This document shows positions 1-8,328 of a DNA stretch of 64,000 bases, piece after piece. The first letter of the stretch is position 1, and each line of letters begins with the position of its first letter. Below the pieces are notes generated by a model that saw nothing but the letters and a program-made list of their open reading frames with translations, was not told the origin of the DNA and ran no database searches. Both the position numbers and the translations under genes were made by a program. The stretch is taken from assembly GCF_012726265.1 (NCBI RefSeq), contig NZ_JAASAG010000007.1, positions 310,001 through 374,000 of the forward strand, read 5' to 3'. The DNA is from Streptomyces sp. HNM0575. GTDB taxonomy: Bacteria; Actinomycetota; Actinomycetes; Streptomycetales; Streptomycetaceae.

Positions 1-1143
1 CGTCGTGCCGTCCTTGGAGAAGCCGACCGCCGTTCGCGGCGCGGTCTCGTTGTTGGGCCTGCCCTCCCAGTTCTGCGCCTTGCCGTCGACGACCAGCAGG
101 CCACGGCCGCCGACCGCCGTCCGCGGCACGGCGCTGCCGTCGTCCGTACGCATGTGGTACTCCAGCGACACGCGGTCGCCGGCCTTCAGCCCGTCGAGGG
201 CCTTCGCGCCGGAGTCGCGCCCGACCAGCACGGTGGTGCCGTCGGATATGGGGCCGCTGCCCGGCTCGTCCAGTACCCGGGTGACCCGGCCGTGCCGCAG
301 CCGCACCTCGGTGGATTCGGGGTCGTCGTCGGTGGTGAGGTCCCGATCGGCCTTACCCCAGCGGGAGTTGTACGCACCGATGCCGTCCACGGGCACGTTG
401 GCCGCGTTGTAGGCGGTCAGGGGCTGCTTGCCGGAGGGGAGGGTGAGGGTGCCGTCGAAGTAGAGCCCGAGTATGCGGCCCGCCGCGTCGGGTCCGAAGC
501 CGAGCGACTCGCTGTTGCCGGCGGCCGGTGAGTGCGTGAGGTGGCCGTCGCGCACGCCGGGGCCGAGCGGTGCCCCCGTCTCGTCGATGTCGAAGAAGTC
601 GGCGTTGATGGCCGCGACGGTACGGCGGCCCTTGCCCGGGTCGTACGAGTCGACCTGCTCGCTCAGGGGCTCGCGGGTGGACACCTCTCCGCTGGAGAGG
701 TATTCGGCGCGGGTGCCTCCGTCCTTGCTGCTGCCGTCGCCGGTACTACCTGAACTGCCGTCGCGCATCTTGCTGTTGTCGTCGCCGCCGTCTCCGCGGC
801 TGCTTTCGCTACTGCTTCCGCTGCCGCTTCCGCCGCCGAGTCTCACGCTGAGGGCGTCCGCCCGGAGCCACTTGTCGGACTCCAGCCGCTGGAAGGACGT
901 CAGCCGGGCGCCCGGTGCGACGGGGCGGCTGGTGCGGGACAGCTCCATGCCGTCGCCGTCCGGTATCCCGGCGGGCAGGGCGGCCCCTGCCGTCGGACGG
1001 GCTGTGTGCTGTGGGGCGCTGATCCGTGTCGTCGTCGCTGCTGTCGATGAGGGTGCCTGAAAGGCCGCCAGAAACGAAAAAGCGGTCACTGCGGTGAGCA
1101 ACGACCGGGCGAGGACTCTTCTGCGTACGTTTACTCGTATCAC
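1..1143 (-). CDS. Secreted phosphodiester glycosidase (NAGPA) domain protein, 3' end cut by the window
   Basis: The frame is open from a GTG at 1143 down to base 1, so 381 N-terminal residues are present and the C-terminus lies outside. An AGGGGA ribosome site sits 5 nt before the GTG. The first ~35 residues (VIRVNVRRRVLARS, then a hydrophobic stretch ending near FLAAFQAPSST) form a signal peptide with an Arg-rich n-region. A Ser/Gly/Asp-rich low-complexity linker follows at about residues 105-145. After it come motifs of the NAGPA / exopolysaccharide-related phosphodiester glycosidase family: AAINADFFD, then two PRTAVG-type motifs (RTAVGGRG and RTAVGFSKDG). The family cleaves sugar phosphodiesters outside the cell; the substrate here is unknown. 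Related Streptomyces proteins are often long and multidomain, so more domains may follow beyond the edge. Confidence 0.8.
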   Translation of the reverse strand, partial: MIRVNVRRRVLARSLLTAVTAFSFLAAFQAPSSTAATTTRISAPQHTARPTAGAALPAGIPDGDGMELSRTSRPVAPGARLTSFQRLESDKWLRADALSVRLGGGSGSGSSSESSRGDGGDDNSKMRDGSSGSTGDGSSKDGGTRAEYLSSGEVSTREPLSEQVDSYDPGKGRRTVAAINADFFDIDETGAPLGPGVRDGHLTHSPAAGNSESLGFGPDAAGRILGLYFDGTLTLPSGKQPLTAYNAANVPVDGIGAYNSRWGKADRDLTTDDDPESTEVRLRHGRVTRVLDEPGSGPISDGTTVLVGRDSGAKALDGLKAGDRVSLEYHMRTDDGSAVPRTAVGGRGLLVVDGKAQNWEGRPNNETAPRTAVGFSKDGTT

Positions 1144-1421
1144 AACATCCCCTATGAACACGGCTGTTGCGTACGCGATTTGCGCACAGCGCCGCAAAGC
1201 GTCTCAGCGCATGCCGGGACGCACCAGATGTCCGAAGAGAATTCGAAGAGAACGATGCCCTTCAACTCCAGGGCCACCGCGTTCAGTTGGGCGGGGGAAA
1301 AACCGGGCCGGGGCCGGGGCCGGGCGGCGGCGTGACGGAAGCCGTACCGGCACCCACCGCCAGGAGCCCAAAGCCGGGAAGGGACCCACCGCCAAGGAGG
1401 GCCCCACCGCCAGGACTTCGC
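1144..1421. other. Intergenic region with short direct repeats downstream of uvrA
   Basis: No gene is visible here. The 9-mer CCCACCGCC occurs at 1353, 1385 and 1403, embedded in similar flanks, and a run of GGGGCC units lies near 1310-1325. The region holds the 3' end of the uvrA transcript and the promoter of the NAGPA gene. I see no clear U-tailed terminator. Confidence 0.5.
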
Positions 1422-4370
1422 CTACCGCTTGGCCTTCGGCGCCCGCTTCCGCGCGTTCCCCCCGGACGAACTCCCCTTGCGCGCGGCCTTCCTGGCGCCG
1501 GCGGCCGTCGGCGGTGCGTCGCTCACGCGGTCCCCGAGCACATCGCGCAGGAACTTCCCCGTGTGGCTCGCGGGAACCGCCGCCACCTGCTCCGGGGAGC
1601 CCTCGGCGACGATCAGGCCGCCCGCGTAACCACCCTCGGGACCCATGTCGACGACCCAGTCCGCGGTCTTGATGACGTCCAGGTTGTGCTCGATGACGAT
1701 CACCGTGTTGCCCTTGTCGACCAGGCCGTCCAGCACCGAGATCAGCTTGCGGATGTCCTCGAAGTGCAGCCCCGTCGTGGGCTCGTCGAGCACGTACACG
1801 GTCCGTCCCGTGGAGCGCTTCTGGAGCTCGCTCGCCAGCTTCACGCGCTGTGCCTCGCCGCCCGACAGGGTCGGTGCGGGCTGCCCGAGCCGTACGTAAC
1901 CCAGCCCCACGTCGTTCAGCGTCCGCAGGTGGCGGGCGATCGCGGGCACCGCCTCGAAGAACTCCGTCGCCTGCTCGATGGGCATCTCCAGCACCTCGGA
2001 GATGTTCTTGCCCTTGTAGTGGACCTCCAGCGTCTCGCGGTTGTAGCGCGCGCCGTGGCAGACCTCGCAGGGCACGAACACGTCCGGAAGGAAGTTCATC
2101 TCGATCTTGATGGTGCCGTCGCCGGAGCAGTTCTCGCACCGGCCGCCCTTGACGTTGAAGGAGAAGCGCCCCGGCAGGTAGCCGCGCACCTTCGCCTCCG
2201 TCGTCTCCGCGAAGAGCCTGCGCACATGGTCGAAGACCCCTGTGTACGTCGCGGGGTTGGAGCGCGGCGTACGGCCGATCGGCGACTGGTCGACGTGCAC
2301 GACCTTGTCCACCAGGTCGTCGCCGTCGACGCGGGTGTGGCGCCCGGGCACCGACTTGGCGTTGTTCAGCTCCCGCGCGAGGTGGGTGTAGAGGATGTCG
2401 TTGACGAGCGTGGACTTGCCCGACCCCGATACGCCCGTCACCGCCGTGAGCACGCCGAGCGGGAAGGAGGCGTCGATGTCGCGGAGATTGTTCTCGCGGG
2501 CGCCGCGCACCGTCAGCTGCCGCTCCGGATCGGCGGGCCTGCGTGCCTGCGGCAGCGGGATGCTCTTCCGGCCCGCCAGATAGTCGCCGGTCACCGAATC
2601 CGCCGTCTCCAGCAGCTCCTTCATGGTGCCGCTGTGCACGACCTCACCGCCGTGCTCGCCCGCGCCCGGGCCGATGTCCACGACCCAGTCGGACGCCTTG
2701 ATGGTGTCCTCGTCGTGCTCGACGACAATCAGCGTGTTGCCCAGGTCCCGCAGCCGCACCAGCGTCTCGATCAGCCGGTGGTTGTCGCGCTGGTGCAGCC
2801 CGATCGACGGCTCGTCCAGCACGTACAGCACACCCACGAGGCCTGAGCCGATCTGGGTGGCCAGCCGGATGCGCTGCGCCTCGCCGCCCGAGAGCGTCCC
2901 GGCGGCGCGGTTGAGCGTGAGGTAGTCCAGGCCGACGTCGACGAGGAAGCGCAGCCGCTCGTTGACCTCCTTCAGGACCCGCTCGGCGATCTTCCGGTCC
3001 CGGTCGCTGAGCGTCATCTCCCGCAGGAAGTCGGCGCATTCGCTGATCGACATCGCCGAGATCTCGGCGATCGACTTCCCCTGCATCGTCACCGCGAGCA
3101 CGATCGGCTTCAGCCGCGTGCCCTCACACGTGGGGCACGGCACCTCGCGCATGTACCCCTCGAAGCGCTCCCGGCTGCTGTCGGTCTCCGCCTCCTGGTG
3201 CCGGCGCTTGACGAACGGCACGACGCCCTCGAAGGCCGTGGTGTAGGCCCGCTCCCGCCCGTAGCGGTTGCGGTAGCGCACCTCGATCTGCGTCTTGTGC
3301 CCGTGCAGCAGCGCCTTCTTGGCCCGCTGCGGCAGCCCCGCCCAGGGGATGTCCGTACGGAAGCCGAGGGCGTCGGCGAGCGCGCCGATGAGGCGGCCGA
3401 AGTAGTCGCGGGTGTGCCCGTGCGACCACGGGTGCAGCGCGCCCTCGTCGAGTGACTTCTCCTCGTCGGGGACGATCAGCTCCGGATCGACCTCCATGCG
3501 GGTGCCGATGCCGGTGCAGTCCGGGCAGGCGCCGAAGGGGGAGTTGAAGGAGAAGGTGCGCGGCTCCAGCTCCTCGAACGACAGGTCGTCGTACGGGCAG
3601 TAGAGGTGCTCGGAGAACATCCGCTCGCGCTGCGGGTCGTCCTCGTCCAGGTCGACGAAGTCGAGGATCACCATGCCGCCGGAGAGCCCGAGCGCCGTCT
3701 CGACCGAGTCCGTCAGCCGCCGCTTGGCGCTCTCCTTGACGGTGAGCCGGTCCACGACGACCTCGATCGTGTGCTTCTCCTGCTTCTTCAGCTTCGGCGG
3801 CTCGGACAGCTGGATCGTCTGCCCGTCGACGCGCGCGCGGCTGTAGCCCTTGGTCTGAAGCTCGTTGAAGAGGTCGACGTACTCGCCCTTGCGCTCGCGC
3901 ACCAGCGGCGAGAGCACCTGGAAACGGCTGCCCGGCTCCAGGCCCAGCACCCGGTCGACGATCGCCTGCGGCGACTGCCGGGCGATGGGCCGCCCGCACT
4001 CGGGGCAGTGCGGCTTGCCGATGCGGGCGAAGAGCAGCCGGAGGTAGTCGTAGACCTCGGTGATCGTGCCGACCGTCGAGCGCGGATTGCGCGAGGTCGA
4101 CTTCTGGTCGATGGAGACGGCGGGGGACAGGCCCTCGATGAAGTCCACATCGGGCTTGTCCATCTGGCCGAGGAACTGCCGGGCGTACGCGGACAACGAC
4201 TCCACGTAGCGCCGCTGCCCCTCGGCGAAGATCGTGTCGAAGGCGAGCGAGGACTTGCCGGAGCCCGACAGGCCGGTGAAGACGATGAGCGAGTCGCGCG
4301 GGAGGTCGACCGAGACATTCCGGAGATTGTGCTCGCGAGCGCCACGGACGAGAAGACGGTCAGAGGCCAC
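1422..4370 (-). CDS. uvrA: Excinuclease ABC subunit A
   Basis: This is UvrA, the damage-sensing ATPase of nucleotide excision repair, which loads UvrB on lesions; UvrC is encoded 2 kb away. The 982-residue product has the usual duplicated ABC ATPase plan. Walker A1 GLSGSGKS is at about residues 33-40, with a zinc module around CPECGRP near 115. The ABC signatures LSGGEAQRI and LSGGEAQRV follow, with Walker A2 GVSGSGKST near 640 and a second zinc finger CENCSGDG...CEVCHG. The start chosen is the GTG at 4370 (VASDRLLVRGAREHN), which matches where the family begins; an AAAGG lies 11 nt upstream. An in-frame GTG at 4382 and an ATG at 4433 would only add unconserved residues. The C-terminus ends in a basic tail (KRAPKAKR). 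Confidence 0.97.
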   Translation of the reverse strand: MASDRLLVRGAREHNLRNVSVDLPRDSLIVFTGLSGSGKSSLAFDTIFAEGQRRYVESLSAYARQFLGQMDKPDVDFIEGLSPAVSIDQKSTSRNPRSTVGTITEVYDYLRLLFARIGKPHCPECGRPIARQSPQAIVDRVLGLEPGSRFQVLSPLVRERKGEYVDLFNELQTKGYSRARVDGQTIQLSEPPKLKKQEKHTIEVVVDRLTVKESAKRRLTDSVETALGLSGGMVILDFVDLDEDDPQRERMFSEHLYCPYDDLSFEELEPRTFSFNSPFGACPDCTGIGTRMEVDPELIVPDEEKSLDEGALHPWSHGHTRDYFGRLIGALADALGFRTDIPWAGLPQRAKKALLHGHKTQIEVRYRNRYGRERAYTTAFEGVVPFVKRRHQEAETDSSRERFEGYMREVPCPTCEGTRLKPIVLAVTMQGKSIAEISAMSISECADFLREMTLSDRDRKIAERVLKEVNERLRFLVDVGLDYLTLNRAAGTLSGGEAQRIRLATQIGSGLVGVLYVLDEPSIGLHQRDNHRLIETLVRLRDLGNTLIVVEHDEDTIKASDWVVDIGPGAGEHGGEVVHSGTMKELLETADSVTGDYLAGRKSIPLPQARRPADPERQLTVRGARENNLRDIDASFPLGVLTAVTGVSGSGKSTLVNDILYTHLARELNNAKSVPGRHTRVDGDDLVDKVVHVDQSPIGRTPRSNPATYTGVFDHVRRLFAETTEAKVRGYLPGRFSFNVKGGRCENCSGDGTIKIEMNFLPDVFVPCEVCHGARYNRETLEVHYKGKNISEVLEMPIEQATEFFEAVPAIARHLRTLNDVGLGYVRLGQPAPTLSGGEAQRVKLASELQKRSTGRTVYVLDEPTTGLHFEDIRKLISVLDGLVDKGNTVIVIEHNLDVIKTADWVVDMGPEGGYAGGLIVAEGSPEQVAAVPASHTGKFLRDVLGDRVSDAPPTAAGARKAARKGSSSGGNARKRAPKAKR

Positions 4371-4625
4371 GCCGGTTGGCACCTTTCGTGTGAGAAGCAG
4401 GGTGCCCCGACTGCGCAGGAGCCCCCCGCTCAAGACTAGAGGCGGTGCCGCCCGAGTGTGCCCCGGACCGTATCGGTACCGCCCTCAGAGCTTATAGCAC
4501 GTGCATTCGATTTTGAGCCTCCCCCGCCGATTTCGGCCTCGGGCCCGGTGGTCGTCACCGGCACCCGTTTCCGGAGGCTTGCGCCGTCTTCCACCCGGAC
4601 GAGTGCCGGGACTAGCTTGGGGATC
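4371..4625. promoter_or_regulatory. Divergent promoter region of uvrA and the DinB/MDMPI gene
   Basis: On the minus strand TATAAG (forward CTTATA, 4491-4496) is a plausible uvrA -10 box. It is preceded by TCGAATGCACGTGC, which resembles half of an actinobacterial LexA box (CGAAC-N4-GTTCG) but lacks the second half. On the plus strand TAGCTT at 4613-4618 lies 7 nt before the ATG of the next gene, with TTCCAC 18 bp upstream, which suggests a leaderless mRNA. Confidence 0.45.
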
Positions 4626-5357
4626 ATGACGCAGTCAGCGAACCCCGCCCCTTCCGCCCCGGACCCCGCCGCCGACGCCGCCTCGCTGCGCGGAGCCACC
4701 GACCGGCTGCTCGCCGCCGTCGAGCAGCTCGACGACGCCACCGCGTCCAAGCCCTCGCTGCTGCCCGGCTGGACCCGCGGCCATGTGCTGGCCCACCTCG
4801 CCCGCAACGCCGACGCGCTGATCAACGTCTTCGCCGGGCGCCCCATGTACGCCGGCGCCGAGGGCCGCGACGCCGACATCGAGCGGGACGCCCACCGGGA
4901 GGTGGCCGAGCACCTCGTCGACGTACGCGAGAGTGCTGCACGCCTCGACGGCGCCTTCGCCGCGCAGCGCGACTCCGACTGGGAACGCACCGTGGAACTG
5001 CGTAACGGCGTGACGGACCGCGCGTATTCCCTGCCGTTCCGCCGCTGGATCGAGGTCGAGCTGCACCACGTCGACCTCGGCGTCGGCTACGCCATGGACG
5101 ATCTCCCCGCCGCCTTCATCGAGCGCCAACTGGCCAACATGGCACGGCGGTTCGCCGGCCACCCCGGCCTCGGCGTGCCGGTGGAGCTGCGCACGGAGGA
5201 CGGCGTCACCTGGCGTACGGGCGCTGCCGAGGACGGCGCGGAGAAGACCGTGGTCGTGGCGGGGAGTCCCACCGCGCTGGTCGCGTGGCTGACCGGGCGC
5301 AGCACGGGCACGGGCCTGTCCGCGCGCGATCCGCTCCCGGACCTGCCCGCGCTGTGA
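4626..5357 (+). CDS. Maleylpyruvate isomerase family mycothiol-dependent enzyme (DinB/MDMPI fold)
   Basis: A 243-residue protein of the mycothiol-dependent maleylpyruvate isomerase (MDMPI) family, part of the DinB-like four-helix superfamily. After a Pro/Ala-rich start, residues ~20-175 carry the N-terminal domain with SLLPGWTRGHVLAHLARNAD (the His is a usual metal-ligand position). A downstream VELHHVDLGVGYA segment holds further candidate ligands. Residues ~180-243 fit the C-terminal domain (PTALVAWLTGRS). Members use mycothiol, the actinobacterial thiol, for isomerisation or transferase reactions; the true substrate cannot be read from the sequence. The ATG at 4626 was chosen because it starts the conserved part and lies 7 nt after a -10-like TAGCTT. 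Confidence 0.85.
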   Translation: MTQSANPAPSAPDPAADAASLRGATDRLLAAVEQLDDATASKPSLLPGWTRGHVLAHLARNADALINVFAGRPMYAGAEGRDADIERDAHREVAEHLVDVRESAARLDGAFAAQRDSDWERTVELRNGVTDRAYSLPFRRWIEVELHHVDLGVGYAMDDLPAAFIERQLANMARRFAGHPGLGVPVELRTEDGVTWRTGAAEDGAEKTVVVAGSPTALVAWLTGRSTGTGLSARDPLPDLPAL

Positions 5358-5418
5358 CGCGGCGGACGGGCGCGGGATGACGCGACGCGGCTCTGGCGTA
5401 CACCGGCGGCGGGCCCCC

Positions 5419-5430
5419 TAGGCTGTCCCC
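5419..5430 (+). promoter_or_regulatory. -10 box of a leaderless promoter for the MBL-fold gene
   Basis: TAGGCT (5419-5424) is followed by 6 nt and then the ATG. This puts the expected transcription start at or next to the A of the start codon. No Shine-Dalgarno sequence is present. Confidence 0.55.
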
Positions 5431-6087
5431 ATGGCTTACACCGGAGAGGTGCAGGTCGGGGGACCTGCCGACGTACACGAGCTGACCGACCTGATGATCT
5501 CCAAGGTCGCCGTCGGCTCCATGAACAACAACGCCTACCTGCTGCGCTGCCGCAGGACCGGCGAACAGCTTCTGATCGACGCCGCCGCCGAGCCCGGGAC
5601 GCTGCTCGAACTCATCGGCACGGACGGCGTCTCGTCCGTCGTCACCACCCACCGGCACGGCGACCACTGGCAGGCGCTCGCGCCCGTCGTCGAGGCGACG
5701 AGCGCCCGCACGTACGCGGGCCGCTTCGACGCCGAGGGCATCCCCGTCGCCACGGACGTGCCCGTCGAGGACGGCGACACGGTTCGCGTCGGCGAGATCG
5801 TCCTGACGGCCCGCCACCTGGTGGGCCACACACCGGGCTCGATCTCCCTCGTCTACGACGACCCGCACGGGCATCCCCATCTGTTCACCGGCGACTGCCT
5901 GTTCCCCGGCGGCGTCGGCAACACCCATGACGATCCTGAGGCGTTCGCCTCCCTCCTGAACGACGTGGAGACCAAGCTCTTCGCCCAACTCCCCGACGAG
6001 ACCTGGGTGTACCCGGGCCACGGCGGCGACACGACCCTCGGCGCGGAGCGCCCGCACCTGGCGGAGTGGCGCGAGCGCGGCTGGTGA
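5431..6087 (+). CDS. MBL-fold metallo-hydrolase (glyoxalase II-like)
   Basis: A 218-residue metallo-beta-lactamase fold hydrolase. The metal-binding motif THRHGDHW (HxHxDH type) lies at about residues 72-79. It is followed by HLVGHTPGSI, then LFTGDCLFPGG (bridging Asp) and VYPGHGGDTTLGAE (C-terminal His), the usual order of ligands in glyoxalase II-type enzymes. The size and the lack of a signal peptide point to a cytoplasmic hydrolase of thioesters or similar esters; in mycothiol users the substrate may be a mycothiol adduct, but that is inference. It lies between the MDMPI gene and uvrC, all on the same strand, each apparently with its own promoter. Confidence 0.88.
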   Translation: MAYTGEVQVGGPADVHELTDLMISKVAVGSMNNNAYLLRCRRTGEQLLIDAAAEPGTLLELIGTDGVSSVVTTHRHGDHWQALAPVVEATSARTYAGRFDAEGIPVATDVPVEDGDTVRVGEIVLTARHLVGHTPGSISLVYDDPHGHPHLFTGDCLFPGGVGNTHDDPEAFASLLNDVETKLFAQLPDETWVYPGHGGDTTLGAERPHLAEWRERGW

Positions 6088-6200
6088 CGCCCCGGGCTCA
6101 CGGGGCGGTGGCGGCGGCGGTGGCGGTGGTCCCCTTCGCCGCAGGCCGGACGGCGTTCCGGCCGCGGCGGGCGAGGGGACGGCCTGTCAGCGCACGGACG

Positions 6201-6213
6201 TAGGCTGTGCGGC
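6201..6213 (+). promoter_or_regulatory. -10 box of a leaderless promoter for uvrC
   Basis: TAGGCT (6201-6206) is followed by 7 nt and the uvrC ATG. The arrangement is nearly the same as in front of the MBL gene, with no ribosome site. Confidence 0.55.
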
Positions 6214-8304
6214 ATGGCAGACCCCTCCAGCTACCGCCCCGACCCGGGTGAGATCCCCGACTCGCCGGGGGTCTACCGGTTCCGCGACGAGCACCGCCGG
6301 GTCATCTACGTGGGCAAGGCCAAGAGCCTCCGCCAGCGGCTCGCGAACTACTTCCAGGACCCGGCCGGTCTCCATGTGCGCACCCGCACCATGGTCACCA
6401 CGGCCGCCTCCGTGGAGTGGACGGTGGTCTCCACGGAGGTGGAGGCGCTTCAGCTGGAGTACTCCTGGATCAAGGAGTTCGACCCCCGGTTCAACGTCAA
6501 GTACCGCGACGACAAGAGCTATCCGTCCCTCGCCGTCACCCTCAACGAGGAGTATCCGCGGGTCCAGGTGATGCGCGGCCCGAAGAAGAAGGGCGTGCGC
6601 TACTTCGGTCCGTACGCACATGCCTGGGCGATCCGCGAGACCGTCGACCTGATGCTGCGTGCGTTTCCCGTACGGACGTGCTCCGCGGGGGTGTTCAAGC
6701 GTTCCGCGCAGATCGGCCGGCCCTGCCTGCTGGGGTACATCGGCAAGTGCTCGGCGCCCTGTGTCGGCCGCGTCACGGCGGAGGAGCACCGTGAACTCGC
6801 GGAGGAGTTCTGCGACTTCGTCGCCGGCCACACCGGCTCGTATCTGCGCCGCCTGGAGCGGGAGATGACGCAGGCCTCCGAGGACATGGAGTACGAGAGG
6901 GCGGCGCGGCTGCGCGACGACATGGACGCCCTGAAGCGCGCCATGGAGAAGAGCGCCGTCGTCCTCACCGACGCCACCGACGCCGACCTGATCGCCGTCG
7001 CCGAGGACGAGCTGGAGGCGGCCGTCCAGATCTTCCACGTCCGCGGCGGCCGGGTGCGCGGCCAGCGCGGCTGGGTCACCGACAAGGTCGAGGAGATCGC
7101 CACGCCCCAGCTGGTCGAGCACGCGCTCCAGCAGCTCTACGGAGAGGAGAGCGGCGAGGCCGTGCCCAAGGAGGTGCTGGTTCCAGCTCTCCCCGATCCG
7201 CCGGAGCCGGCCGCCCAGTGGCTCGGGGGCCGCCGCGGCAGCGCCGTCAGCCTCCGCGTGCCGCAGCGCGGCGACAAGCGCGCCCTGATGGAGACCGTCG
7301 ACCGCAACGCAAGACAGGCCCTCACCCTGCACAAGACCAAGCGCGCCTCGGACCTCACGACGCGCTCGCGCGCCCTGGAGGAGATCGCCGAGAGCCTCGG
7401 CCTGGACTCGGCGCCGCTGCGCATCGAGTGCTTCGACATCTCCCACTTCCAAGGCGACGACGTGGTCGCGTCGATGGTCGTCTTCGAGGACGGCCTCGCC
7501 CGCAAGAGCGAGTACCGGCGCTTCCAGATCAAGTCCTTCGCCGGGCAGGACGACGTGCGCTCGATGCACGAGGTCATCAGCCGCCGCTTCCGCCGGTATC
7601 TCCAGGAGAAGCGCCGTACGGGGGAGTGGGGCGGCCAGGGCGAGGAGCTCGCCGAAGGAGAGGGCCCGGAGCCCGCGGAAGGTCTGGGGGCGGGGTTCTC
7701 GGAGGACGCCGGTGAAGGGCCCGCGGAGGCGGGGGCCGCCGCCGGGTCACCGGCTTCCGGTGAAGGACCTGCCGGCGCCTCCGTGCGCGACGAGGACGGC
7801 AGGCCGAAGAAGTTCGCGTACCCGCCGCAGCTCATCGTCGTGGACGGCGGCCGGCCGCAGGTCGCCGCGGCGCGCAGCGCCATGGACGAGCTGGGCATCG
7901 ACGACGTCGCCGTATGCGGGCTGGCCAAGCGCCTCGAAGAGGTCTGGCTTCCCGAGGACGAGGACCCCGTCGTCCTGCCCCGTACGAGCGAGGGCCTCTA
8001 TCTCCTCCAGCGGGTGCGGGACGAGGCGCACCGCTTCGCGATCAGGTATCAGCGCAGCAAACGCTCCAAGGCGCTGAAGGCGAGCCCGCTCGACGACGTC
8101 CCCGGCCTCGGAGCGTCCCGAAAGCAGGCGCTGCTGAAGCACTTCGGCTCGCTCAAGCGACTCCGCGCGGCGACCGTCGAGGAGATCTGCGAAGTGCCGG
8201 GCGTGGGCCGCAAGACGGCGGAGGCCGTCGCTGCGGCGCTTGTCACGAAGTCCTCCGGACCGGCCGTGAACACGGCGACCGGTGAGATCGTTGAAGAAGA
8301 GTGA
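6214..8304 (+). CDS. uvrC: Excinuclease ABC subunit C
   Basis: UvrC makes both incisions in nucleotide excision repair. The 696-residue product starts with the GIY-YIG nuclease domain (GVYRFRDEHRRVIYVGKAKS, residues ~18-40, and the rest to ~95). The Cys-rich segment CLLGYIGKCSAPCVGR comes next, then the UVR coiled region that contacts UvrB (about 205-240). The RNase H-like 5' nuclease domain follows (IECFDISHFQGDDVVASMV; later VVDGGRPQV). A C-terminal tandem helix-hairpin-helix (VPGLGASRKQALL and VPGVGRKTAEAVA) completes the protein. The RNase H-like domain is interrupted at about residues 472-528 by an acidic Gly/Ala/Glu/Pro-rich insert. Nothing essential is missing. Confidence 0.97.
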   Translation: MADPSSYRPDPGEIPDSPGVYRFRDEHRRVIYVGKAKSLRQRLANYFQDPAGLHVRTRTMVTTAASVEWTVVSTEVEALQLEYSWIKEFDPRFNVKYRDDKSYPSLAVTLNEEYPRVQVMRGPKKKGVRYFGPYAHAWAIRETVDLMLRAFPVRTCSAGVFKRSAQIGRPCLLGYIGKCSAPCVGRVTAEEHRELAEEFCDFVAGHTGSYLRRLEREMTQASEDMEYERAARLRDDMDALKRAMEKSAVVLTDATDADLIAVAEDELEAAVQIFHVRGGRVRGQRGWVTDKVEEIATPQLVEHALQQLYGEESGEAVPKEVLVPALPDPPEPAAQWLGGRRGSAVSLRVPQRGDKRALMETVDRNARQALTLHKTKRASDLTTRSRALEEIAESLGLDSAPLRIECFDISHFQGDDVVASMVVFEDGLARKSEYRRFQIKSFAGQDDVRSMHEVISRRFRRYLQEKRRTGEWGGQGEELAEGEGPEPAEGLGAGFSEDAGEGPAEAGAAAGSPASGEGPAGASVRDEDGRPKKFAYPPQLIVVDGGRPQVAAARSAMDELGIDDVAVCGLAKRLEEVWLPEDEDPVVLPRTSEGLYLLQRVRDEAHRFAIRYQRSKRSKALKASPLDDVPGLGASRKQALLKHFGSLKRLRAATVEEICEVPGVGRKTAEAVAAALVTKSSGPAVNTATGEIVEEE

Positions 8305-8328
8305 GTCACGAGGACGGGGGCGGAGAAC

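Noticed and set aside
1167..2846. Long plus-strand open frame opposite uvrA (559 codons)
   Set aside because: It is the GC-rich antisense shadow of uvrA: composition is His/Arg/Asp/Val-biased with no domain, and no ribosome site precedes it.
4490..4530. LexA/SOS box upstream of uvrA
   Set aside because: Only one half of the CGAAC-N4-GTTCG pattern is recognisable; insufficient to call.
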